A stretch of 64,000 nt of DNA. It comes from Peronospora farinosa. Its lineage: Eukaryota > Oomycota > Peronosporomycetes > Peronosporales > Peronosporaceae. A program made the translations under genes and the position numbers. Under the pieces are notes generated by a model, which was not told where the DNA came from, did no database searches, and saw only the letters and a program-made list of their open reading frames with translations. The first letter of the stretch is position 1. Every line of letters starts with the position of its first letter. The stretch lies in the NCBI GenBank assembly GCA_947646735.1, contig CANTFK010000639.1, positions 124,001 through 188,000 of the forward strand. Direction: 5' to 3'. Of the stretch, positions 30,938 to 40,296 are shown one piece after another.

Positions 30938-33900
30938 TCAACATACATGTATTGTTTCGTATATGCTGAGCCAGTCCACATCATGTGGAGAGTGCGAATC
31001 TTGCTCGAGAATCACTTGATCAGTGAGAATTGAATGGAATTCCTCATTTTCAATGTAACAAGTGGAAATGGAATGATATTGTTGATCTTGCATTTGTGCT
31101 CGTTCTTGCCATTCTTGAAAGCTAAAGCCGTTCCAGAGCAGTGGATCGTTCAAAAGTTCTGGTCGTGCATACTCGACAAAGTCGTGGATACTAGAGAGCG
31201 GCCAATTGAGTGCTAGGAGCAATCGATTCATACGAGTGATTGTGCTTTGGATCTGCTCGATAGTTGTGGATGTTGCAGTCAAAAGAATTTCTCGTTTGAA
31301 TTCCAAAACGTAGCTGTCCAACAAACTGTGGACGTTCATGAGACACAAGCCCATGAGTTCACAGTCAATAGTAGCTTTTAACTCGCTAGGGTCGTACGTG
31401 CTTGTGACTGCCGAAGACTGGGATATTCGTTCTAGCACAGTTTCGTATTGCAAATGACACGTTGCTGTGTTTTCAGCCTCAGATGACAAGGTCCCGTCAA
31501 GTAAAGTGTCAATACTGCTGCTTCGAGAGCGCAAGTCATTCAAATTGTTGAAGGTAAACCACTGATTCGCGCAACTTGCAATCCGGTACGCCAAGGATTG
31601 CAAAGTCTTTTGCTGTCCGAGTGAAGGACTAAACCCAGACACGTTATCCCGTGGAAAAAGCAGTGCTGGTCCAAGGAAATGGTTGAAAAAAACAAGATGC
31701 ACCGCACTCAATTCCATCTCACGACTTTGACCAGCTTCGTCTCGCTGAAACAACTTGACACATCCGCGACACAGGATAACAATTTCGGCAGGAAGTGCTT
31801 CAATTTGCAGGAAAAGTCGGTCGAGTAGCTTTTCAAATTCCGAGACGGTGTCACTCAAGTACAATGAAGTTGTATCGTCGCCTGGGACAAGCAGAGCTGA
31901 AAGCCACTTGGCTCCCACGATGCGGCAGAAACAGGCGAGAGCTTTACTAGCGGTGCTGTGCTGCTGCAAAAATCTTCGATGCAGGAGAAGGGATGCCTCT
32001 CGCGTTCCTTTCGAGTATTCGGTCGCAATGAGATGGAAAACAAATCGAGTTCCCTGGCGTTCGGTTTCCAATAAGGGCAACAAACTTCGCAAGATGAAAG
32101 CCTGCGTCAGTAGCTCTGCCGGTTTTGGGCTGCCTTTGGAAGTAACACAACACTTCAACACGCACGCGCTCACTGCCATATTCGGCTCCAAAAGTAAGTT
32201 CGCCAGATCGATAAGCAGCATCGAGTATTCATGGTTGTTTTGCGAGACTTGAGCTTGGAAGAGTCGCTGCTGTTCCACAAACTTCTGTCGTCGCTTTTTA
32301 CGTATTTTGCTGCAACAACAACAGCAAAATCCGGTAGACACGCAGGAGCCATTGGACAACACGAGCCAGCCCGCCATCAGAACGAGCAACGTCGTGACAT
32401 ATCGCTTTAGCTCTGAATTCAGCACCGTAAATAACTTGTTTCCAGCGATGGAGTCACTTTGATCATCGACCAGGAAATGAATCGTGAATGTGGTTTCGGT
32501 TTGACGTGTAGCAGCATCACTTTCATGGACAGAATCGACACGCTTCACCCAAAGTGTAAATTTTGCTGTGTGGGAGATGGAGATGCCGGACCTGTCGCGA
32601 AATGTAAGTGCTGAGAGGGCTGTACTGAGTGCAGTCTTTGTTCCTGTCACCTGGACATGTGAAGGATCATAGAGCTGCGTAGCGATGTGAAAATGCACCT
32701 CATAGTTTCGACTTGAACGTACGTCTAAGAGAGATCCGTTTACACTTCGATTGAGCGTGCACGGACGCTCAAATGGACACCCGACCATTACATCGTCGTC
32801 AGTAATGGTGAATCCCAGCTCAAACTCAGATACACCGTCTCCTGCCTCGAGGTTCACTTGGTACAGACTGTCAGGTGTTGTGCTGTCAGGGTCCTCAAAC
32901 GTTACCGATGTTGGGATGAGATCGCCACCCGACGCATTTGACGTGAATACGTTTGGAGGTAGAACAAGTAGAGCATCCGGCACGTTTACAACTCCCAACT
33001 CGATTCTCCGTGTCTTCAACCCGTTGGCAAAGTATGCAGCGGCCGATTTGTCATACACTACAAATGAGACGTTGGTTGGTGTTGCAGTATTGAGGACCTG
33101 GTACTCAAAGTAGTCAAAGCTAATTGGTCTCGTGAACAAAGGCTTCGACTCCAGATTGAAATAATCGAGTTGAGGTGCGTAGATTACTCTGCCTCCAAAG
33201 TCTGAAACGATAGTGTCGGAAGTCGAGATGCGTACTCCAACAGACTCCAGAGATATGTTATCTGCATTGGTACTGCTACTGTCATGGTTGTTGTACTGAA
33301 AAAGAACCCCGTGCTGTGGTAGTGCTGTCACCTTGAGCCGTGTCTTGACGTTGAAGAACGCTGCCAGAGGATCCAATGTAGCGAGATGCAATAGTTGAAG
33401 AGAGTCTTCCTCCAGTTGAACGGTTGCAAGTACGTTGTGATTCACTGAGTCGTTCACGTCATTCGCGAGGATAAACTTGATCACAGCAATCGACGAGAAA
33501 ACACCAGGATCCCCGTCCGATAATGTATACCAGAGCTCATCAACTACAGAAGACGCACTCTCACGACTATTTTGGCCCCATCCGTGATAAACGTACATCA
33601 AGTTGGTGGAATAAGTCGAGTTCACGATGTCTACACTGTTTTGATAGACTCGAGTGGATTCCAACGATTGCAGATTCTGGTTTCGTACAAGTGCCAATGT
33701 GTCACAACTTGAATTGCAATCAAACAGCTTGCCAAACTGCGGTATGCGCTCGATCTTCAGCAACTGCACACTTGAACTTGCGTTTGTTGCGTTGCTGAAA
33801 TTGAAGCTCGACAAGACGTTGCTCGAATTGGTGGTTTCAGCGCTTGGTATTGGAACTGAAGGAGTTCCATCATTATCGTCACCACTCAGGTCCAGAGTAA

Positions 33901-35752
33901 CGGGAACACCAACATCGACCCGAACTTCAGACACAAACTTTCGGGGACGCGGTGCATCGTTCACGGCATCCACGAATATGTCAATCTTCGCTTCCATGCT
34001 CTTGTTTACACTCCGCCCTACCAAACTATCGGCGACACCGTACTTGATCGACGCATATGGCCTTAACCTCCGCGAAAATGTCACGGGGTTTGGCAGAGGC
34101 AGGTTGTCGTTGTTTTGGTCTGCTTCTGGGCGAAAAAATATTCTACGCTGATATTCCAGCGGTAGCTCTCGAAACGCGTCCTTGTTGTTCAGAGTTACCA
34201 CGGTTTTGTTGGGGAATAGCAGAAGCTGTCCAAACTCTGGTATACCTCGTAATTCGAGGCGCAAGTCATCGTAAACTCCATGCAGCATCGTCAAATTCAA
34301 TACCACGAGCGAGTCTTCAGGTATTCGCACGGTTTGCTGTAGAGACGGGAACTGGCGAGATGGCATTAGCTGCTGTCTTGAGATAGCGTTCACTTGGTCT
34401 TCAGACACTACACGACGGTAGATGGCAAAATGAAAAAGGTCGAAACTCGCGCTTCTTGCACCTTGAAACAGCGTGGCTCTGGAGAATCCATTACTGCTGC
34501 TTCTGCTTTGATCACTTGAGTCCTGCGGCTGCTGCACAACAATCGGATCTCTCGCTTTTTGCTGCACCAAGTTAACTAGGTAGTCAACAATTTGGTCACC
34601 GTACTGCTCCTTAAAATCTGCAAACTTGCTGCGGAGATAAGCTAGTGGCGTGTCCTCACTCAGCGGCGGGAATGTGACTCCCAAAAGGTGTAGCGAGAGC
34701 GAGTTGTCACCTAAGATCCGCATGGCTTTTGGCAAACGCGGACCACTAATGCTCATCAATTTCTGCTTTAGCACTACACGTAGATGCTCAGTAGCATTCA
34801 GACTGCTTGTATTGCTCAGGTGTAGAAGATCTCGAGCAGAGGCCAAACGCTTGCGTTGTCGTGGTGAAGTAACGTTGCGAGGGCTATTGCCCAAGTACAA
34901 TTGGTATCGGCCTTCTATCAGTTTGTTGAGAAGGTGGGCGTTAGGTGGGGACTGTTCATCATGCACCTTACAGTCAATGCGTTGCTCTGTCTCGACATCC
35001 GTGTAGCTCATGTAGAAATCGGTTTTCCAGCGACCTCTTTTTTCGCTTGACGGATCCAATGTGACGGTGATTTGTACGGGTGGCATTCGTTCCATCGGTT
35101 CTAGAAGAGGTGGAAGTTGGCATGCTGCGGAGTTATCCACTGAAAAGATCCGCTGCTCGTAGCAGGCCTCCACTCCCGCTTCACCACCCTCGTCTAGCAC
35201 GGGTAGAAAGTAGATAAATACTAGCACTTGGTGCTCATTCAAGTCGAGGCGAAAGCCAGGGTCTACGCAGTTGTCGAATTCGTTGGCAATGGAGAACAAC
35301 GTCATACTGTGGTTCGTTATCGCGCGGCGTCGGATCACCATCTCGAACGTCACACCAGAGCTGGCCTCACTGTCATTTCGTACAGCTGCCATCGTGAAAA
35401 AGTCACGCGCCGAAACTGTGCTGATCGACGAAAGCTGCACGCGTTTAGTGTCGTTGTTGGGGTCTTCTGTCAAACGGACTCCAAGCTGCCAGAACGTCGA
35501 GTCTGTGTTCAAGCTCGTCACTAGACCTCTTTCAGGCTTAAGAGCATCGAAAGGACAAGCATCGTTGGGGACTCTGTTCACCACGGTGGTACCGTCGTCG
35601 ATAGCAGGATCGTCGAAAGTGTAGAGACACATTGGGTGCCAAGTGGATCGATCGTTGAGGAAGCTAGTGATGTCAGAGTCTCGATTGTGCCTCTGCGACT
35701 CATTACTACAGCTAACGATACCAAGCAGCAAAAGCAGCAGCAGTCCTCGCAT
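30938..35752 (-). CDS. Large single-pass membrane protein with LamG-like and cadherin-like ectodomain
   Basis: Single exon, 1604 residues. ATG 35752 is followed by a signal peptide (MRGLLLLLLLGIVSCS). The ectodomain of about 1100 residues starts with a concanavalin/LamG-like region (VTFEMVIRRRAITNHSMTLF, residues ~35-290). Repeats of the cadherin/CSPG type follow (LKVTALPQHGVLFQY; IERIPQFGKLF; DNDGTP; DGDPGVFSSI), with many N-glycosylation sites. One membrane helix at about 1113-1130 (LLVLMAGWLVLSNG) is followed by a CCCCC palmitoylation-like patch and a basic stop-transfer (KIRKKRRQKF). The cytosolic part is about 470 residues without a recognised domain. It is plausibly a surface adhesion or receptor protein. 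No close family is named. Confidence 0.85.
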   Translation of the reverse strand: MRGLLLLLLLGIVSCSNESQRHNRDSDITSFLNDRSTWHPMCLYTFDDPAIDDGTTVVNRVPNDACPFDALKPERGLVTSLNTDSTFWQLGVRLTEDPNNDTKRVQLSSISTVSARDFFTMAAVRNDSEASSGVTFEMVIRRRAITNHSMTLFSIANEFDNCVDPGFRLDLNEHQVLVFIYFLPVLDEGGEAGVEACYEQRIFSVDNSAACQLPPLLEPMERMPPVQITVTLDPSSEKRGRWKTDFYMSYTDVETEQRIDCKVHDEQSPPNAHLLNKLIEGRYQLYLGNSPRNVTSPRQRKRLASARDLLHLSNTSSLNATEHLRVVLKQKLMSISGPRLPKAMRILGDNSLSLHLLGVTFPPLSEDTPLAYLRSKFADFKEQYGDQIVDYLVNLVQQKARDPIVVQQPQDSSDQSRSSSNGFSRATLFQGARSASFDLFHFAIYRRVVSEDQVNAISRQQLMPSRQFPSLQQTVRIPEDSLVVLNLTMLHGVYDDLRLELRGIPEFGQLLLFPNKTVVTLNNKDAFRELPLEYQRRIFFRPEADQNNDNLPLPNPVTFSRRLRPYASIKYGVADSLVGRSVNKSMEAKIDIFVDAVNDAPRPRKFVSEVRVDVGVPVTLDLSGDDNDGTPSVPIPSAETTNSSNVLSSFNFSNATNASSSVQLLKIERIPQFGKLFDCNSSCDTLALVRNQNLQSLESTRVYQNSVDIVNSTYSTNLMYVYHGWGQNSRESASSVVDELWYTLSDGDPGVFSSIAVIKFILANDVNDSVNHNVLATVQLEEDSLQLLHLATLDPLAAFFNVKTRLKVTALPQHGVLFQYNNHDSSSTNADNISLESVGVRISTSDTIVSDFGGRVIYAPQLDYFNLESKPLFTRPISFDYFEYQVLNTATPTNVSFVVYDKSAAAYFANGLKTRRIELGVVNVPDALLVLPPNVFTSNASGGDLIPTSVTFEDPDSTTPDSLYQVNLEAGDGVSEFELGFTITDDDVMVGCPFERPCTLNRSVNGSLLDVRSSRNYEVHFHIATQLYDPSHVQVTGTKTALSTALSALTFRDRSGISISHTAKFTLWVKRVDSVHESDAATRQTETTFTIHFLVDDQSDSIAGNKLFTVLNSELKRYVTTLLVLMAGWLVLSNGSCVSTGFCCCCCSKIRKKRRQKFVEQQRLFQAQVSQNNHEYSMLLIDLANLLLEPNMAVSACVLKCCVTSKGSPKPAELLTQAFILRSLLPLLETERQGTRFVFHLIATEYSKGTREASLLLHRRFLQQHSTASKALACFCRIVGAKWLSALLVPGDDTTSLYLSDTVSEFEKLLDRLFLQIEALPAEIVILCRGCVKLFQRDEAGQSREMELSAVHLVFFNHFLGPALLFPRDNVSGFSPSLGQQKTLQSLAYRIASCANQWFTFNNLNDLRSRSSSIDTLLDGTLSSEAENTATCHLQYETVLERISQSSAVTSTYDPSELKATIDCELMGLCLMNVHSLLDSYVLEFKREILLTATSTTIEQIQSTITRMNRLLLALNWPLSSIHDFVEYARPELLNDPLLWNGFSFQEWQERAQMQDQQYHSISTCYIENEEFHSILTDQVILEQDSHSPHDVDWLSIYETIHVC

Positions 35753-36576
35753 TGCCAACGTGTTGGTCTAAGTTTTCTAAGCTGCCTATTTCTTATTGCA
35801 ACTTGTTTCAAGTGCTTTGCAACGTCACCCTTGTTCTCACTTCTACTCTACCAATGTCGACTATAGAGTTGCCATTGCGTAAGACCCACCGAGCATATCG
35901 ATCTTCGAGCTGCAGTGTGTAATTGACCGGGCCGAATGCGCACAAGCAGCCTACAAGAGGATACGCTTCCTATATGTGGCAAGCTCGCGTGTCATGGTCG
36001 CATGTTTGTGTTGATGCTGACACAGCGAGATGACTCCTTCGCCAAGATGTTTTCAAGTTGAATGCACTTTCGACTGCGATACGGTCTACCATACTACATT
36101 TCGCTTGCTCGACAGGTTTGTGCCCCATCTGAGCAAGAAGGCTGCGGTTTCCCAACGACCGAGTTTCAACGACCCCAATGCTTTTAACGACAAACAAGGA
36201 TCGGAATGTCGCTGAAAGGAGTATCTTGTCGGTGTTGAACGGGCAAGATACTCCTTTTCAACGACAGTTCGATCATTTTTAGACCTTACGAAACAATGGA
36301 TTCCATGCTTGTTCGCTAAGCACGTACTATACCGATGATAAATTTCGGGTAGGGCGGCTTTGCTTTACCGCTCAGACTCACTAGGCCTCCTTGATTTTTG
36401 GCCACATCTAGCCATAGTATTGTGCGCCGTTCCGCCCGAGCACCGTCATGTAGCGTTACTTTGCGCTGCTGATTTCTGTCAACGGTTAATGCCCTTCCCT
36501 TTTGCTGCACTCTCTCCTCTGGAGAGAAATCACCAGACCGAAGTTCTTCATTTTTCGTTTTGTCAACCGAGGCGAG
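35753..36576. other. Intergenic region containing a hairpin
   Basis: No convincing gene. It contains the inverted repeat at 36207-36266 described separately. Confidence 0.5.
36207..36266. repeat. Perfect-stem hairpin, 22-23 bp arms
   Basis: The arms 36207-36228 and 36244-36266 are inverted complements with one mismatch and one extra base, around a 15-base loop. It may be a small inverted repeat, a MITE-like scrap or a foldback transcript. Confidence 0.7.
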
Positions 36577-37065
36577 ATGGCTCCGACGCTTCTACCAACA
36601 CGTGGCTCCTACAAAGATGAGAAGAATCCATCCATTCTTATCACGAGCCAAGACGATTTCGATCTCCATGACGACTGGAATGAACGTGGCAAGGGCCCCA
36701 TTTCCCGTTTGCGAAACTCGTGTCCAGACAAGTGGTCGACATCTCCTACTTTTCGCTGGAGTTCACGTCGTCTCACAGCGTTGTCATCTAGTGTTATTGG
36801 TGCTACCACAGCTTTGACCACGCGTGCCAAACAACTCGGTGTAGGTAAATCCACTCACCGGGCTATATACCAACTTCGCAAGTCCATCGGAGAAGTAACG
36901 TCTCGGACAGAAGGGCCCTTGATGGAGGGGTCTACTCCAGTTCACGACCAATCTAATGGGATCGATGGAATGGACGATAACCCCGAAAATGAAGGCATTT
37001 GCTACGATGAAGACATAGATGATAGTTTAAGAGACTTCATTCCGTGGATCCGAGCTTGTACATAA
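36577..37065 (+). CDS. Hypothetical protein, 162 residues
   Basis: This is an open frame from ATG 36577 (MAPTLLPTRGSYKDEKNPSI) to TAA 37063-37065; the frame is open further upstream to 36502. The N-terminal half is basic and Ser/Thr-rich, and the C-terminal half is acidic (CYDEDIDDSLRDFIPW). No signal peptide, membrane segment or known domain was seen. Its length and composition support coding but no homologue was recognised. Confidence 0.45.
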   Translation: MAPTLLPTRGSYKDEKNPSILITSQDDFDLHDDWNERGKGPISRLRNSCPDKWSTSPTFRWSSRRLTALSSSVIGATTALTTRAKQLGVGKSTHRAIYQLRKSIGEVTSRTEGPLMEGSTPVHDQSNGIDGMDDNPENEGICYDEDIDDSLRDFIPWIRACT

Positions 37066-37254
37066 AGAATAGAGGCTAGTCTTATCGAGCAAACGTGTCA
37101 TATAGAATATACGAAATGCTGATGTTCCCTCATGTCAATCCACTTGATAAAAAGTTCGCAGTCTCTTGACGACACTACAAAAGCAAACACGACGAGGTAG
37201 CCCACTTTCATACGATAAGCGAGAAAGAACACGACGACAAGGAAATCATCGATA

Positions 37255-37736
37255 ATGTCACTCCCATGGCGCTGCATTTTATGCTCGTTCCGGGGTATTG
37301 CCAGAAACAGATCAGGAACGCAGACAGCAGACGCAACTCCTCACGAGACGACTGAAGCTGATGGAGACAAAAGCGTCGAGTTAGTGACACCGAGGCCTCG
37401 TGTCAGCTTTGAGACGACGTTTTCCAGCGAAAAGAACGAGAAGGATCAACAAGATTTCTCGCTGAATCCTCGCATGCAAGAGTTCGAGGCCCGGTATCAT
37501 TTGCAGCAGGAAGATACCGACGTTGAGAATGATGTGATACGTACACCAGCTGCAATATCGATCATCCCGAAGAAGTCCAAGTTAACTGAATGGTTGGAAA
37601 AGTTCGAAGCGCAGCACCGGGTGGAAAAAAGAATACAAGAGTTCCCGAACATGAGGAGCCGCATGTGTCACCTTTGGCTGCATGGATGGCACGTTTTGAG
37701 GTCAAGGACCAGGACAATTCCTCGACAGCGTCATAG
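37255..37736 (+). pseudogene. Hypothetical gene with a homopolymer frameshift
   Basis: ATG 37255 opens a frame (MSLPWRCILCSFRGIARNRS) that is acidic and contains WLEKFEAQHRVEK. At the six-A run 37625-37630 a one-base shift moves into a frame ending HEEPHVSPLAAWMARFEVKD and a stop at 37734-37736. The shifted reading carries a second W-x-x-[KR]-F-E unit like the first, so it is the likelier original ending. Unshifted, the frame runs to 37830 with unlikely sequence. It may be a true lesion or a one-base consensus error. The family is unknown. Confidence 0.4.
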
Positions 37737-38542
37737 TTTATTGTACGAGTATTATTCAGTGATGTGTCAATATGGCATAGCCAACTACTATCACATCTTG
37801 CAAGTAAGAAGCGTCTTTGAATCGCGTTAGTACATGAACCTACATTACGTTTGTAAATGTTGCCACCGTCGATCTTGAAGTGATGGCCGCTTGTCCTGCA
37901 AGATCCATCGAGTCAACCACGTGGCGACTGAACAGAAAATGCCAGAGCCTGCGGGTGAGCTGGGCCCTGTATCTATAGCTCCACCCAGCAGAAGAGCGAA
38001 AAGGGTGGAACTTCGAAACGAGCTCCAAAACGAGCACCTTGTCGAATGCAGCAAACCACTTGACCTTTTGAGTTGGTCGCGCATGGACTGTCCGATCGTC
38101 TAGCTGGCACAGGAGTAATATACTAACCACCAAGAGCAATAGCTGATACACATTGTTGAAAAGCGAAAGTCACTTGTTTTGGTCATTCTTAATCACCTTT
38201 TTTTCAATGAACTTACATGTACATACAGATATAACGCTTAGATCAGCTGTATTTCTTGCGTAAGCGAAGGCGTCGTGTCACCCGAGCAGAAAATAAATAA
38301 ATGTATGGTATATCATATGCTGGAAAGGGTAGGTTACGTACATTGCTGTGTGCGTACATTTAATAGCAGAAAATTTGCAACCTGATTAAGTGAGCGTGCA
38401 TAGATTTTTGCACAGCTTTATACACACGTTTTGTCGTTTTACTTCCCGAAGCAGAAATTTTGCAAATGGCTACAGCTTGGTATGATTAATCATTGGCTCA
38501 TAATTTAGTCGCATTAAAACGGCATAACTTTGACGTTAATTC
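37737..38542. other. Intergenic region
   Basis: No gene supported. A minus-strand frame (38151-37840) begins with a signal-peptide-like run (QLLLLVVSILLLCQL) but has no ATG in frame. 38160-38500 is AT-rich. Confidence 0.45.
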
Positions 38543-40296
38543 ATGGCCGATGAAGTGCTTAGATGCGCGCGTTTCGGAGACGTAGAAGAGCTCAAGATGA
38601 TGCTGCAGTCAGTAGAAAAAGGATTAGAGCGTGATATGTTGATCAATTTTGTGCAGCCAGAGACGCTCAATACGCCACTGCATATGGGTGCGTGTAATTA
38701 TGTCAAAAAGTGTATATATTGGGTTTTTTAATGTGGGTCTTTTAATTAACGTGCTGGGTTTTTTACTTGACGTGTCTTTTATTTGCTCCAGCTTGTGCCA
38801 ATGGCCACGTTGAGTGTGTTCGTGAGCTATTACAATACGAGGCGTTACAACATTTGCCAAATGCCAATGGGAATCTGCCACTACGTACGGGAAGAGAAAG
38901 AGAGAGAGAATGTGGGTGGATGGATCAAAAGTGGGTAAATATTGATCTGGAGTTGTGGATTATTTTATTGCAGATTGGGCTGTACAGAACAAGCATCGAG
39001 AGATTGTCAAGCTATTGGTGGACGGTATTAAAGACCTGGATGTACTGGCTCGCAACAGCTTTGGACGTGGCTGCGTTACGGAAGCTTTTCAGTGTGAAGA
39101 CACGGAGATTTGTACGTGCTGCTGATTGTATTGTTGAGTCTGGGAAGGATTAACGATTTATTTGGTGTCTTTTGATGGCAGTGGCGATGTTATTGGAGCA
39201 CAGTTCGGCAACGGAAGAGAGGCTCGCAGAAGGCACTGGGATAGATCAGGATGCTATCAAGGAGGAAATTGAAAAGGAAGGAGATGAAGCAGACAATAGC
39301 TCGCCAAAGGTCTTGCAAGAGACTGTGCTGGAATTCAAGTTTGCACCGGGACTGCCAACGTTGCGTGCACGGGAGCTCGCATTTGAATGGAGCAGAGATG
39401 CCTTTGGCTCGACTGCGGAGGAGGATATTACGGGAGTCTCGATCTGGTCGGCGGCGCTTATCTTGAGTCGCTGGGTCATTGACCACCGCGATGTATTTGA
39501 CGGGAAACAGGTCTGTGAACTGGGCTCGGGTTGCGGCGTTAGTGGCTTTGCAGTACACAAGTATACGGACGCTTCGCGGGTTGTGCTGTCCGATCTGTTT
39601 GCACACACCATTCAGAATCTGGAGCACAATGTCGAGCTGAACAAGATGGACACAAATGCTAGAGCTGATGATAAAGAGAATCCGATAGCACCAGTCCTTG
39701 ATTGTTGTGGGCGATGTGGTGCCGTCCAGCGCTTTACTCCCGACAATCCAGAGGGCAAGCTCATGACTTGCGGCGGTTGCAGATCTGTTGTTTACTGCTC
39801 TCGTGAGTGCCAGAAGAAGGCCTGGAAGAAGCACAAGCCCGATTGCAAGGCTATCCGCGCGCAGCGTGAGCAGGTAGAGACTCTGAAGGAAAGGAAAGCT
39901 AGTGAAGAGGGAGTTCTGCAGGTACAGGCTATTGATTGGGCTCAGCGCGAGACCTGGCCGATTAGCTGTGATGACGATAAGTTTGATGTGCTCTTCGGCT
40001 CCGATCTTGTATACCATCAGGAAATTGTGCCGGCACTTGTGAACGTAGTGGACGGCATGCTGGGTGCTGGTGGTCGGTTTGTACACGTTGCTTCCCAGGC
40101 ACGGCACTCGCTGGTAGAGTTTAAAGAAGCGATGGAGGCGCGTGGCTTCAGCTGCGACGTGGAAGAAGTTCCTGAGGATTACAAGGAGAACCCGCTGGTA
40201 GGCAACGATGCCGTGGCTGAACTCTTCGCTCTGCATTTCAACGAAATGAGCGACGTGTATTGCATTTACACTTTTACTCGCCCAGCCGTAGAGTAA
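38543..40296 (+). CDS. Ankyrin-repeat protein lysine methyltransferase with an inserted MYND finger
   Basis: Exons 38543-38687, 38792-38884, 38974-39111 and 39182-40296 join in frame to 496 residues. Ankyrin repeats occupy the N-terminus (TLNTPLHMACANGHVECVRE; HWAVQNKHREIVKLLVDGIK). A seven-beta-strand methyltransferase of the METTL21 type follows: VSIWSAALILSRWV, the SAM motif VCELGSGCGVSG and LSDLFAHTIQNLEHNVELN. A MYND zinc finger (CGRC ... CGGCRSVVYCSRECQKKAW ... HKPDC) interrupts it before motif IV (DVLFGSDLVYHQEIVPAL) and the C-terminal strands. METTL21 relatives methylate lysines in chaperones and elongation factors; the MYND finger may bring substrates. The CDS overlaps the palmitoyltransferase CDS tail to tail by 31 bp. 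Confidence 0.9.

Noticed and set aside
37840..38151. Minus-strand frame beginning with a signal-peptide-like hydrophobic run, a possible small secreted effector
   Set aside because: The frame starts at GTG, has an upstream stop with no ATG between, and the nearby ATG (38153) is in another frame and soon stops. No RXLR or similar motif follows.
39190..40236. 348-codon minus-strand frame
   Set aside because: It is the reverse of the methyltransferase/MYND coding exon; its translation shows no domain.
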